A stretch of 64,000 nt of DNA from JAJTFW01 sp903922455 (GTDB lineage: Bacteria > Bacteroidota > Bacteroidia > AKYH767-A > OLB10). The DNA lies in assembly GCA_943329665.2 (NCBI GenBank), contig CALQEU020000001.1, positions 186,001-250,000 of the forward strand, written 5' to 3'. How positions within the stretch are numbered: position 1 is the first letter of the stretch; every line of letters starts with the position of its first letter. The notes below the pieces were generated by a model. That model was not told the origin of the DNA and ran no database searches. It worked only from the letters and a program-made list of their open reading frames with translations. Position numbers and translations under genes: made by a program. Of the stretch, positions 1 through 8,983 are shown piece by piece.

Positions 1-1
1 A

Positions 2-1873
2 CGCGCAACGAGGATGTCGGCCATATTAAGTGATGGTACCGGACAAATGGAGCTGGTATGGTTTCAGGGAATAAAGTGGATAAAGGATGTGTTGCGCCCT
101 CAAGTGGAATTTATTGCCTTTGGAAAGCCTTCCATTTTTAATGGGAAGTTTAACATGGTGCATCCCGATTTGGAAGAATCATCCAAAGCCGAAAAAGTAA
201 TTGGACCTTCGTTGGTGGGCGTGTATAGCACCACCGAAAAATGCAAAGTGAAAGGTCTCGATAGTAAAGCGATTCAGAAGCTTATGAAAACACTTCTTTC
301 GCATCCTGGATTTGCCGCGGAAGAAAGATTAACTCCAGAATTGGTCGCTCATTTTAAGTTGATGGATCGTCCATCAGCCTTAATGAATATTCATCTTCCT
401 GCTGATGAACAAAAATTAGCTGCAGCGGAATACCGACTTAAATTTGAAGAGTTGTTTTTTATTCAACTGCGATTGCTACGTGCTAAATGGAATCGTCAGC
501 AATCGGTGAAAGGAAAACCCATCGGCACCATTGGCGATTTACTGAATGGCTATTATAAAAATTATCTTCCTTTTGAATTAACGAATGCGCAGAAAAGAGT
601 GCTGAAGGAAATTCGTCAGGATATGGGAAGCGGCAAACAAATGAATCGTTTGTTGCAGGGAGATGTGGGCAGCGGTAAAACGATGGTTGCATTGCTGAGT
701 ATGTTGATGGTGCTCGACAATGGCTTGCAAGCTTGCATGATGGCACCCACCGAGATTTTAGCAAATCAACATTTTCAATATGTGACCGAAGCATTGCAGG
801 AGATGGATGTTCGTGTTGGACTCTTAACCGGCAGCACTAAAACGGCACATCGAAAATTTTTGTTGGAAGAATTAAAAGAGGGACGCTTGCAAATTATCAT
901 CGGTACACATGCTTTAATTGAAGATCGTGTTCAGTTTCAAAATTTGGGATTAGTGATCATTGATGAACAACATCGCTTTGGAGTAGAGCAGCGCGGGAAG
1001 CTGTGGATGAAAGATGATTTTGTTCCGCATGTTTTAGTGATGACGGCAACACCTATCCCGCGTACACTAGCTATGACCTTGTACGGCGACTTGGATAGTT
1101 CGGTCATCGATGAATTACCTCCAGGACGAAAACCAATTCGTACCATTCATCGCAATGAATCGAATCGACTCGCTGTCTTCGGATTTATGAGAGAAGAAAT
1201 TGCAAAAGGACGGCAGATTTATATTGTATATCCGCTGATTGAAGAATCGGAAAAATTAGATTACACCAATTTGATGGAAGGCTATGATACCATCTGCAAA
1301 GAATTTCCTTTGCCAACCTATCAAGTGAGTATCATGAATGGGAGGATGAAAGCCGCGGATAAAGATTTTGAGATGGCTCGATTTAAAAATGGACAGACGC
1401 ACATCATGGTTGCCACAACTGTAATTGAAGTAGGTGTAAATGTTCCTAATGCTTCGGTTATGATTATTGAGAGTGCAGAACGTTTTGGATTATCGCAGTT
1501 GCATCAATTAAGAGGTAGGGTAGGGCGTGGTGCCGAGCAAAGTTTTTGCGTGTTGATTACCGGTGAGAAATTGGGCAACGACGCGCGATTGCGAATGCGC
1601 ACCATGGTGGAAACTAACGATGGATTTAAAATCGCAGAGGTTGATTTAGAATTACGTGGTCCGGGTGATTTAGCAGGAAAGCAACAAAGTGGAATCGTGA
1701 ATCTACAAATTGCCAACCTCGCCAAAGATCAACGCATCCTCGAACTTGCAAGACATGCTGCAACGGATATTCTGAATAAAGATGAAAAACTTATTCTCCC
1801 TCAAAACCAACTCCTCGTCGAACAACTTAGTCTTTTAGAAGAAGCCGATGCGAACTTAAGTCGTGTGAGTTAA
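2..1873 (+). CDS. recG: ATP-dependent DNA helicase RecG (5' end outside window)
   Basis: RecG unwinds branched DNA and drives fork reversal and Holliday junction processing. The reading frame is open from the window edge through the first ATG at 14, so the true start lies upstream and about 70-80 residues are probably missing compared with the usual length near 700. Visible in order: the end of the OB-fold wedge domain, Walker A GDVGSGKT (nt 659-682), the DEQH box followed by RFGVEQR (from nt 962), TATPIPRT (motif III region), and QLHQLRGRVGRG (motif VI, near nt 1500-1530). These motifs together are specific for RecG rather than UvrD or RecQ. It converges with ispF. No frameshift is visible. 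Confidence 0.95.
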   Translation, partial: RATRMSAILSDGTGQMELVWFQGIKWIKDVLRPQVEFIAFGKPSIFNGKFNMVHPDLEESSKAEKVIGPSLVGVYSTTEKCKVKGLDSKAIQKLMKTLLSHPGFAAEERLTPELVAHFKLMDRPSALMNIHLPADEQKLAAAEYRLKFEELFFIQLRLLRAKWNRQQSVKGKPIGTIGDLLNGYYKNYLPFELTNAQKRVLKEIRQDMGSGKQMNRLLQGDVGSGKTMVALLSMLMVLDNGLQACMMAPTEILANQHFQYVTEALQEMDVRVGLLTGSTKTAHRKFLLEELKEGRLQIIIGTHALIEDRVQFQNLGLVIIDEQHRFGVEQRGKLWMKDDFVPHVLVMTATPIPRTLAMTLYGDLDSSVIDELPPGRKPIRTIHRNESNRLAVFGFMREEIAKGRQIYIVYPLIEESEKLDYTNLMEGYDTICKEFPLPTYQVSIMNGRMKAADKDFEMARFKNGQTHIMVATTVIEVGVNVPNASVMIIESAERFGLSQLHQLRGRVGRGAEQSFCVLITGEKLGNDARLRMRTMVETNDGFKIAEVDLELRGPGDLAGKQQSGIVNLQIANLAKDQRILELARHAATDILNKDEKLILPQNQLLVEQLSLLEEADANLSRVS

Positions 1874-1903
1874 ATTTTCATCACCAACTAATTCTCTTTA
1901 AAC

Positions 1904-2003
1904 GCAGCGTCAGCAACGTCAAGCAGCGTTAGCAGCGGTAAACAGCGAATTAGCGTATCCGCGTATTCGTAATTCGTAAATTCGTATTGATTCGTAATTC
2001 GTA
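1904..2003. repeat. short AGCG-rich and ATTCGTA-repeat intergenic patch
   Basis: This lies between the convergent recG and ispF. The left half (about 1904-1955) is a run of variants of CAGCGT/AGCAGCG. The right half has five copies of ATTCGT starting at 1965, 1972, 1980, 1990 and 1997, mostly followed by A. No coding frame or terminator hairpin with a T-tract is visible. The origin is unknown; slippage or a decayed dispersed repeat are both possible. Confidence 0.6.
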
Positions 2004-2029
2004 ACCAAAAATTATATACGAAGGAATAA

Positions 2030-2509
2030 CTATGTCTTACTAATAAGACACACTGCGTAAGCCGCTATCCCTTCCTCTCTGCCCACGTAACCCATCTTCT
2101 CGTTGGTAGTAGCTTTGATGCTGATATCGTCCAACTCAACCTTTAAAATTGGAGCTAAGGTGTTAATCATTTCATCAATGTAAGCGTTGATTTTTGGTTT
2201 TTCTAAAACGAGAGAAACATCCACGTTGCTGATGATATATCCTTTCTCTGAAATTAAATCGACTACTCGTTTCAATAAAATTTTACTGTCGATGCCTTTG
2301 AATTCAGCGGAAGTGTCGGGGAAATAAAAACCAATATCTTTTAATCCTGCCGCACCTAAAAGTGCATCGCAAATAGCATGTATCAAGGCATCAGCATCCG
2401 AATGACCCAAGGCACCTTTTGAATGTGGAATTTTTACGCCACCAATAAAAAAGTCGCGACCTTCTTGCAGCTGGTGGACATCAAATCCGAATCCAACTTT
2501 AATTTTCAT
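2030..2509 (-). CDS. ispF: 2-C-methyl-D-erythritol 2,4-cyclodiphosphate synthase IspF
   Basis: IspF cyclises CDP-ME 2-phosphate to MEcPP, releasing CMP, in the non-mevalonate isoprenoid pathway. The 159-residue length is standard. The metal ligands of the family are visible as D10-x-H12 and H44. H36-S37 sits in GHSDADAL, and the nucleotide-binding segment TTNEKMGYVGR is near the C terminus. The ATG start is followed directly by the conserved KVGFGFDVH. The gene begins 21 bases after the porV stop on the same strand, so it is probably the last gene of a porU-porV-ispF transcript. That pairing is likely positional rather than functional. Confidence 0.96.
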   Translation of the reverse strand: MKIKVGFGFDVHQLQEGRDFFIGGVKIPHSKGALGHSDADALIHAICDALLGAAGLKDIGFYFPDTSAEFKGIDSKILLKRVVDLISEKGYIISNVDVSLVLEKPKINAYIDEMINTLAPILKVELDDISIKATTNEKMGYVGREEGIAAYAVCLISKT

Positions 2510-2530
2510 AACGTCCGTTGTACTGAGAAA

Positions 2531-3733
2531 TTATTCTCCACTTTCTTCTTTGGTGGACTTATCACCATTGAAATCAAAAGTAAGAGTAAAGTGCAAGGTA
2601 TTTTCAAGTGGATTTCTTTGATCGGTTGGGATCAAATAAGCCAAGTCGATTCCAAATACATTGTAACGTAAACCAGCGCCTAACGTGAAGTATTTTCTAT
2701 TGCCTTTGAACTTGCTCTCATTAAAATATCCTGCACGGAAAGCAAATTGTTTGTCGTACCAGTATTCCATCCCAAATGCAATATTCACCTCTCTTAACTC
2801 TTCTTTGCCACCGTCAGGAGCATCGTTAAATGATTGGAAGATTCCTTGTGCAACACTTACATCTGGATCTTGTCCGTATTGAATAATATTTTCTGCACTG
2901 TTGGCAGTATCTTGTGTATAGATGGGCGGAGTAGGAACTAATAATTTGTTGAAATCTAACATGAATGCAAGGTCATTGTATTCATTAAGTTTTAGTCTTA
3001 ACCCTGGACCTAAACGAAGATTGGTAGGAATAAAGTTTTTTACACCTGATTCCGTATATGAAATCTTTGCGCCAATATTAGAGATGTTTACACCGCTTGT
3101 AAAAATCGCATCTTTTCCACCCACTTCAATTTCTTTTTGGAAGAAAACAGAAACGTCAGCAGCCACGGTATTACCCGCTTTTGAATCTTGACCTTCCACT
3201 TGTGTTCCTCCGGTTAAGTTGGAATGAACATAACGTAAAGCAATACCTCCTGAGAAAAAATCACTTAGTTTTCGAGAGTAGGCAACGTCTAATGCAAATT
3301 CATTGGGTTTAAAATCACGAATGGTGTTACCATTATTATCTGTAAACGTAATATTTCCTAAGGAGAAGTAGCGGAGTGAAGCTCCAATGGCTTGTTCACC
3401 TTTCAACTTTGTATAACCAGATAGATAGGCGATGAACATATCGTTCACTAAATTTCTAAGCCATGGTGTATAACTAACACCAAATGCCATTTTATTTTCT
3501 GCAAAAGCAAGTTTAGCAGGATTCCAATGGATGCTATTTACATCAGCAGAAGAAGATACTCCCAAATCACCCATGCCACCGGCACGAGCATCTGGAGAAA
3601 TTAATAAAAAAGGTACAGCCGTTGTAATGGTGTTGATCTGACCTAATAAATTAGTGTTTTGACCAGATGCATTCAATGCTGATATCAGTAAAAATACTGG
3701 TATGAAGCTAGATTTTTTAAGAAATTTATTCAT
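2531..3733 (-). CDS. porV: type IX secretion outer membrane protein PorV (LptO)
   Basis: PorV is a 14-strand FadL-type barrel that carries T9SS cargo from the translocon to the PorU sortase. The 400-residue product starts with a signal peptide (MNKFLKK, then a hydrophobic stretch ending near SGQ). It then shows the family opening TTAVPFLLISPDARAGGMGD and NSIHWNPAKLAF, followed by repeated amphipathic strands and a terminal aromatic LTFDF strand. It lies 104 bases after porU on the same strand, as in other Bacteroidota where porU and porV are neighbours. A promoter-like box in that gap suggests it can also be transcribed alone. Confidence 0.95.
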   Translation of the reverse strand: MNKFLKKSSFIPVFLLISALNASGQNTNLLGQINTITTAVPFLLISPDARAGGMGDLGVSSSADVNSIHWNPAKLAFAENKMAFGVSYTPWLRNLVNDMFIAYLSGYTKLKGEQAIGASLRYFSLGNITFTDNNGNTIRDFKPNEFALDVAYSRKLSDFFSGGIALRYVHSNLTGGTQVEGQDSKAGNTVAADVSVFFQKEIEVGGKDAIFTSGVNISNIGAKISYTESGVKNFIPTNLRLGPGLRLKLNEYNDLAFMLDFNKLLVPTPPIYTQDTANSAENIIQYGQDPDVSVAQGIFQSFNDAPDGGKEELREVNIAFGMEYWYDKQFAFRAGYFNESKFKGNRKYFTLGAGLRYNVFGIDLAYLIPTDQRNPLENTLHFTLTFDFNGDKSTKEESGE

Positions 3734-3795
3734 TGCTATTTTTTTTCTTCTTTAAGATTCAATGGATTACAGCCAGAGTTCATAAGGAACGATGG

Positions 3796-3803
3796 CAAAT
3801 ATA
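3796..3803 (-). promoter_or_regulatory. predicted -7 box upstream of porV
   Basis: The minus strand reads TATATTTG, a perfect match to the Bacteroidota -7 consensus TAnnTTTG, about 63 bases upstream of the porV ATG and within the porU-porV gap. No good -33 TTTG is seen at the expected distance, so confidence is limited. Confidence 0.35.
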
Positions 3804-3837
3804 ACGAAAAGATAGTGTATTTGTTTCGTTACAAGGG

Positions 3838-6800
3838 CTATCTAAGTAAAACTAATTTTTCTGTTTTTTGTGCGGTTTCACCTTCAGCTGTTCTGATAAC
3901 CAAGCGATACACATAAACTCCTTTGGCCAATTGATCGCCAAAATCGTCCTTTCCATCCCACGAAATAGCCGTATTTCTAAACCCTTCGCAAACTTGATAA
4001 GCATCTATGGTTTTTACAAGTTTACCACTCACCGTATAGATATGTACTTGAATGGCCATACCCGTGCATGGTCGGTTATGTTCGAACATGAATTGCGTGT
4101 AGGTGGTAAATGGATTTGGGTAATTGAGTACATGGTCCAAAGCCAATCCAGCTGAAGAGCTCACTACAAATTCAGTGGTGGATTCAGATGAATTATTGTT
4201 GATGTCCCATGCTTTGAAAACCACACTATGTACCCCTTCGGATAATGTACTCAATGGGAATAATACTTTTCCTTTTTGGTAGGAGTCTAAATCAGACTCA
4301 TAATAATCGTTGAGAACAAATAACTGTTGCGGCTTACCATCAATTTGAGCGGTGATGTCATGACCTATACCATTTCCAACCGTATTGATTCCACTGGAGT
4401 CAAAAAGAATGGCGTATACGTTAGGTGAAGCATTGGTAATGCTTCCGAAAATAAAATTCTCGTCATTCATATATAATTTAATTTGTGGACCATCATTATC
4501 ATTGAGTGCATTGCTTGATATTCCTCCAATATAAAAATTCTCGTTAAATCCATGTGCATCTTCTGCACCACTATTAGCATAGTAACTCAATCTACCCTTT
4601 CCATATTGAATGGAGATGTCTTTAGGAACAATAAATGAACAAGTGAAAACACCATTTACTACACTTGCTTTGCCTTTGTAAAGTATATTTTTTCTTAAAT
4701 TGAAACTATCAGGCAAACTAATATCAGCACCTGCAAAATCATTTACTTGGTTATAAATTTTACCGGATTTATCGTATATGGTTGGGTAAACAACTCCATT
4801 AAAACCAGTCAATACATTTCCTGAAACATCAGTAACTTTTCCTTGCACTGTAATTTTACTAAGTGCTGAAATGGTGTCCGCTGCAATTCCAGTAGAAGAT
4901 TCAGTAATGGATTCGGTGGTGATTAAATGTTTTGGATAAGCTAATCGTAAGGCTGGGTCGCCTAGTAAGGTAACGTTTCGGTTCGATGGATTATCTCTTT
5001 TTGAGAGTCGAATGATATCGCCTGCTCGTGGCATCTCTCCATTGATGGGCTGAAAGAAGTGAACCATCATATCGGAGTTGATGAGTTCGTTGTCGATGGC
5101 AAATGCTAACCGAACCGTTGTGAATAAACAAATTCCTCCACCAGTGGAATTGAGTAATACAAATTCACCCGCTGATGTTCGCAGTGGATCATCGTATCGA
5201 CTAAACTCACAAGTGGCGGTGATGAACGCAGGCATGTTATTTACGTTTTGCCATTTGTTAATCATATCATTGTTCAAAATGGTTTCTGAAGCCCATCCCA
5301 ACTCACCACCATGACCTGTATAATTCATTAGTAAAGCACCTTTTTCAACACGTTTTGTAATGGCATCATTCACTTCCGGATAACGTTGTCCTCCAGGAGT
5401 AGAAATTTGCTGATAAGAATCTGAATATATTTTATCTACATTATATACAGGTTTGTTTTGTTGAACAATAGCTGTAATGCGCTCGCTTTGTCGTTGATGC
5501 AAATTACGATCTTGATCGTCTGCAATAAAACATAAAACATTTCTCCAATCTCCTAGTCGACTACTATTTGATCCTGCACATAAATTTTGATCATTCGTTA
5601 AACCTGGAGTCGAGTAAGTAATTACTTTATTGACCATGTCTTTCGCTTCTTCCAACGTACGAACGGGTAATCTTCCTACACCAACATCCGCCAATTCCGA
5701 TCCGATTAACTGACCTTCGTTCGGATCGAGCATCGCATAAAAATCATCTGACGTGTAGGAAGCCAATTGAGAAATGGAATTTTCACTTTGATAGCAAGGT
5801 AGATAATTTGTATTGTTGCTTATTCTGTATTTTGGATCAAATGAACCATCTCCCATCAATAAAACATAGCGAGGTAGTTCTGTAGATGTAGTAGCTCTTT
5901 CATAAAACATACGAATGAAATCGCGCAATGCACTGACGTCTTGTGCGCCACTTGAAAATTCATTGTAGATCTGTTGTGTGGTAACAACTGCGCTGCTTAA
6001 GTTATCATAATCAGTATGAAATTTTGCGATGCGTTCCGCTTCACTTAGGAAGTTGGGATGCGTAATAATTAAGTAATCAGCTTGTGGTAATCCATGTAAA
6101 TTTTGATTGGAAATCTTAGTAGCATTTACAGGGTATTTAGCTTCACTGTTATTGAAAATAATATATTCAACACTTTCAGTTGGGGAGATGGATTGAATGA
6201 ATTCAATTTGACTTCCTGTGAAAGTGTACTGCTGATTTTTGACGTCGTTATGATTTTTTAAACTCCAAACTTTTAAACCTGGTGAAGTATTATTAATAGT
6301 GTATTTCCGATTCAAACCAACATTATTCGTGTCTCGATCTCTAAAAATAACTCCATTACCTGAAAAGATTAAACCTCTCGTAACATTTAAATCAATAAAG
6401 TCAAGCCACCCTGTTGAGGTAGCATTGTAAGGTATATAATTGTAATCTAAATTTAGGGTTGAACCTGTAGCCACAAAGTTGGAATTTTGTACAGCGGCAC
6501 GTGCAAAATCATCAGTATAACTAGTGCCTACATTTATTATATTATGCGAAAGAATAGTAGTGTTGTTATAGTTTACATTAAAACTACTTGTAGCAAAAAA
6601 GGAAGTAGCTGTTCTGGAAATTACACTTGACTTTAGTTTTGCAGGACCCGGAATTAGGTTAGGAAAATTAAAACTAAAGCCTTGGCTTAATACTAAATCA
6701 AATGTTTCGCCATACCATTCTTTTCCTGACTTGGTAAAATTTTTCAAATCATTTTCATAGAAAGCCACTTCGGTAAAACTACTAACATTCACTTCGTTTC

Positions 6801-7758
6801 CGGTACTTGCTAAATTGGATTGATTTTGAATTCGCTTTCCAGGATTCGAGTTGTCAATAGTGATGAAATAATACGTTGTGTCACTATAATAATTCTTGGC
6901 ATGTACATACTGTTTTTCTGTAGTGTTATAACTCCATCGATCAGGCCCTTGACCATAAAAAAGAAAATAATCCAATCCATTGAATATGCCATCTTGGTTT
7001 TGATCGATAATTTCAATAGCACATTCCTGTAAGTCATCTAATCTAGGTGCACTATTCAGTTGAGGCAACATCCCGCCACCATTTCCATATAATCGAATAT
7101 TGGAAAGGGTAACTCCAGAAACGTCGATCCCCATATTATTCAATTGTTGGTAGTCTACTTTGTAAATTCCATCGTTCAAAACTGCAATCCGGTACCAATC
7201 TCCGTTCGATAAAACCGAATTTGTAGCAAAAGATGCAGTTGAAAGACCCTTTTTTTCTGTTTCTGATGGACCTTTTGTAATGTTTAATCGGAAGGAAATC
7301 AGCTTTTCTATCTTTCCTGAACTTGTGTTTTTTCGAAAAGGAAGGATGTATATAAGGCTCTTGCTTTGCTTTTTTTCGGTGGCCTCTATGATTGAAATTT
7401 TAGGGGCGTTCCCTGTAATTTCTTTCGCTAAAGTGCTTTCTAATGCGCTCAAAGATGCATAGGAGGCATCGATTATATCAACCTTTAAAATATTGCCTTC
7501 TAATTGTTTATGATAAAAAGGAAGTTTACTTTCCTCCAGCAAATAATGTGCGCCAGTAAATCCTAATCGGTATTCACCTTCTTGTATAGTTTGCACTTCT
7601 GACCAGGTAATTGTCGTTGTTTCTACTTTTTGACTGTAGGATTCCAAGGGTAGAATTCCTACTAAAATAGTAGCCACGATGCATTTAATTCTTTCGTTGA
7701 AGAACCTGAGATTAAACTTTTCCGCCTTACTTAGTAAGGAATGTTTGTCTTTGATCAT
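3838..7758 (-). CDS. porU: type IX secretion system sortase PorU
   Basis: PorU is the gingipain-like (peptidase C25) sortase that removes the C-terminal sorting domain from T9SS cargo at the cell surface and attaches it to a lipid anchor. The protein has 1306 residues, in the family range. After an N-terminal hydrophobic signal (ending near ESYSQ) comes a long beta-rich region. The C25 domain runs roughly from residue 560 to 900, with RYVLLMGDGSFDPKYR, the catalytic His in NYTGHGGELGW (H816) and the catalytic Cys in ITATCEFSRYDD (C850). The 34-residue His-Cys spacing suits the family. The C terminus (LNYPNPFTTYTQF ... EKLVLLR) is a type-A sorting-like domain, which PorU is known to keep. The start codon is somewhat upstream of the hydrophobic core, and no closer Met exists. 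Confidence 0.95.
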   Translation of the reverse strand: MIKDKHSLLSKAEKFNLRFFNERIKCIVATILVGILPLESYSQKVETTTITWSEVQTIQEGEYRLGFTGAHYLLEESKLPFYHKQLEGNILKVDIIDASYASLSALESTLAKEITGNAPKISIIEATEKKQSKSLIYILPFRKNTSSGKIEKLISFRLNITKGPSETEKKGLSTASFATNSVLSNGDWYRIAVLNDGIYKVDYQQLNNMGIDVSGVTLSNIRLYGNGGGMLPQLNSAPRLDDLQECAIEIIDQNQDGIFNGLDYFLFYGQGPDRWSYNTTEKQYVHAKNYYSDTTYYFITIDNSNPGKRIQNQSNLASTGNEVNVSSFTEVAFYENDLKNFTKSGKEWYGETFDLVLSQGFSFNFPNLIPGPAKLKSSVISRTATSFFATSSFNVNYNNTTILSHNIINVGTSYTDDFARAAVQNSNFVATGSTLNLDYNYIPYNATSTGWLDFIDLNVTRGLIFSGNGVIFRDRDTNNVGLNRKYTINNTSPGLKVWSLKNHNDVKNQQYTFTGSQIEFIQSISPTESVEYIIFNNSEAKYPVNATKISNQNLHGLPQADYLIITHPNFLSEAERIAKFHTDYDNLSSAVVTTQQIYNEFSSGAQDVSALRDFIRMFYERATTSTELPRYVLLMGDGSFDPKYRISNNTNYLPCYQSENSISQLASYTSDDFYAMLDPNEGQLIGSELADVGVGRLPVRTLEEAKDMVNKVITYSTPGLTNDQNLCAGSNSSRLGDWRNVLCFIADDQDRNLHQRQSERITAIVQQNKPVYNVDKIYSDSYQQISTPGGQRYPEVNDAITKRVEKGALLMNYTGHGGELGWASETILNNDMINKWQNVNNMPAFITATCEFSRYDDPLRTSAGEFVLLNSTGGGICLFTTVRLAFAIDNELINSDMMVHFFQPINGEMPRAGDIIRLSKRDNPSNRNVTLLGDPALRLAYPKHLITTESITESSTGIAADTISALSKITVQGKVTDVSGNVLTGFNGVVYPTIYDKSGKIYNQVNDFAGADISLPDSFNLRKNILYKGKASVVNGVFTCSFIVPKDISIQYGKGRLSYYANSGAEDAHGFNENFYIGGISSNALNDNDGPQIKLYMNDENFIFGSITNASPNVYAILFDSSGINTVGNGIGHDITAQIDGKPQQLFVLNDYYESDLDSYQKGKVLFPLSTLSEGVHSVVFKAWDINNNSSESTTEFVVSSSAGLALDHVLNYPNPFTTYTQFMFEHNRPCTGMAIQVHIYTVSGKLVKTIDAYQVCEGFRNTAISWDGKDDFGDQLAKGVYVYRLVIRTAEGETAQKTEKLVLLR

Positions 7759-7934
7759 TTAATATTCTTAAAAAAATTAAATTTGTGCTGTATCTAACAA
7801 CGGATTTTGCATCTTTGGTGTTTGGTATGTGGCCCATTAGGAACGGACACCAAAAACAATTATTGCAGAACTCATGCGTTGAAATCGAAACAAAAATAGA
7901 TTTCTTCGTATAAATATTCGTAAAAGATTTGAAT

Positions 7935-8945
7935 ATGTTTAAACGCGTCCTCTTGTGTATCATGTTTGCAACCTGCCTATCGGCTGATGCACAGGATCCT
8001 CAATTCACTCAGTTCTATGCGAACCCACTTTATTTGAATCCTGCTTTTGCGGGTTCAACTCGTTGTCCGCGAGTTAGTATCAACTATAGAAATCAATGGC
8101 CAGCCCTAAAAGAAACGTATATTACTTCAAGTGCGAGCTATGATCAGCATTTTGAAGGAATAAATGGTGGTATCGGTTTAATGTTCTTGAATGATAAAGC
8201 GGGTGAAGGTGTGTTTGTTACGAATAACATTACTGGAATGTACGCTTACCAGCTTAATGTAAATCGTAAGTTTTCAATGCGATTTGGTCTTCAAGCCACT
8301 TATGTTCAAAAACGTCTCGACTTCAGTAAGTTAACCTTTGGTGATATGATCGATCCGCGTTACGGTTTCGTTTATAATACTCAAGAAGTTCGTCCAACAG
8401 AAACCAGGAATTACATGGATTTTAGTGGAGGTGTATTAGCTTATACTAACACAGTTTATGGTGGATTCGCAGTAAATCATTTGACAGAGCCTGATGAAGC
8501 TTTTATAGTAAAAGGAACTTCAAAATTGCCTCGTAAATACACTGCCCACTTTGGTGCGATGTTACCTGTTGGTGATTCTTATGGACGTGGTTCACGTGGC
8601 AGAGTAAATCGCGATGAAGGAACTTTTATTTCTCCTAATGTACTGTATCAACAACAAGGATCATTCAATCAAATTAATATCGGTATGTATATCTTACATT
8701 CTCCAATAGTAGGTGGATTATGGTACCGTGGTAATTTCGGCAACAAAAATTTCTTGTCGAGCGACAGTTTTATTGCATTAATTGGATTGCAAAAAGGAGT
8801 CTTTAAATTTGGGTATAGCTATGACGTAACTGTCTCAGCCTTAAGTAATGCAACCGGTGGTTCGCATGAACTAAGTGTTGGGTTTCAGTTCGAATGCCGA
8901 CCAAAGAAGAAGAGATTCCGAGCAATAAGTTGCCCTAGTTTTTAG
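7935..8945 (+). CDS. PorP/SprF family type IX secretion membrane protein
   Basis: This family of about 310-340 residue outer-membrane barrels helps deliver surface proteins such as gliding adhesins, each paralogue usually serving particular cargo. Here 336 residues start at the ATG MFKRVLL; an in-frame TTG six bases upstream is less likely. A signal peptide ends at about SADAQ, followed by the family signature DPQFTQFY and NPAFAGS. The body shows alternating strands and ends in a barrel strand (SVGFQFECRPKKK) plus a short basic tail. It is divergent from porU and 38 bases ahead of gldJ, so it sits in a T9SS/gliding cluster. Whether it is the core PorP or a SprF-like paralogue cannot be decided here, because porK-L-M-N are not in the window. 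Confidence 0.88.
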   Translation: MFKRVLLCIMFATCLSADAQDPQFTQFYANPLYLNPAFAGSTRCPRVSINYRNQWPALKETYITSSASYDQHFEGINGGIGLMFLNDKAGEGVFVTNNITGMYAYQLNVNRKFSMRFGLQATYVQKRLDFSKLTFGDMIDPRYGFVYNTQEVRPTETRNYMDFSGGVLAYTNTVYGGFAVNHLTEPDEAFIVKGTSKLPRKYTAHFGAMLPVGDSYGRGSRGRVNRDEGTFISPNVLYQQQGSFNQINIGMYILHSPIVGGLWYRGNFGNKNFLSSDSFIALIGLQKGVFKFGYSYDVTVSALSNATGGSHELSVGFQFECRPKKKRFRAISCPSF

Positions 8946-8961
8946 TTATTTCGCATATTTG
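8929..8961 (+). promoter_or_regulatory. predicted promoter of gldJ
   Basis: GTTG at 8929-8932 is followed after 21 bases by CATATTTG at 8954-8961, one mismatch from TAnnTTTG. The gldJ ATG is 22 bases further on. The -33 part lies inside the end of the upstream porP-like gene, so gldJ could have its own promoter as well as read-through. Confidence 0.4.
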
Positions 8962-8983
8962 TCATCCCAAACATAAAAGACAC

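Noticed and set aside
2033..2050. TGTCTTA-CTAA-TAAGACA hairpin as an ispF terminator
   Set aside because: It lies in the last codons of ispF and has no following T-run on the minus strand.
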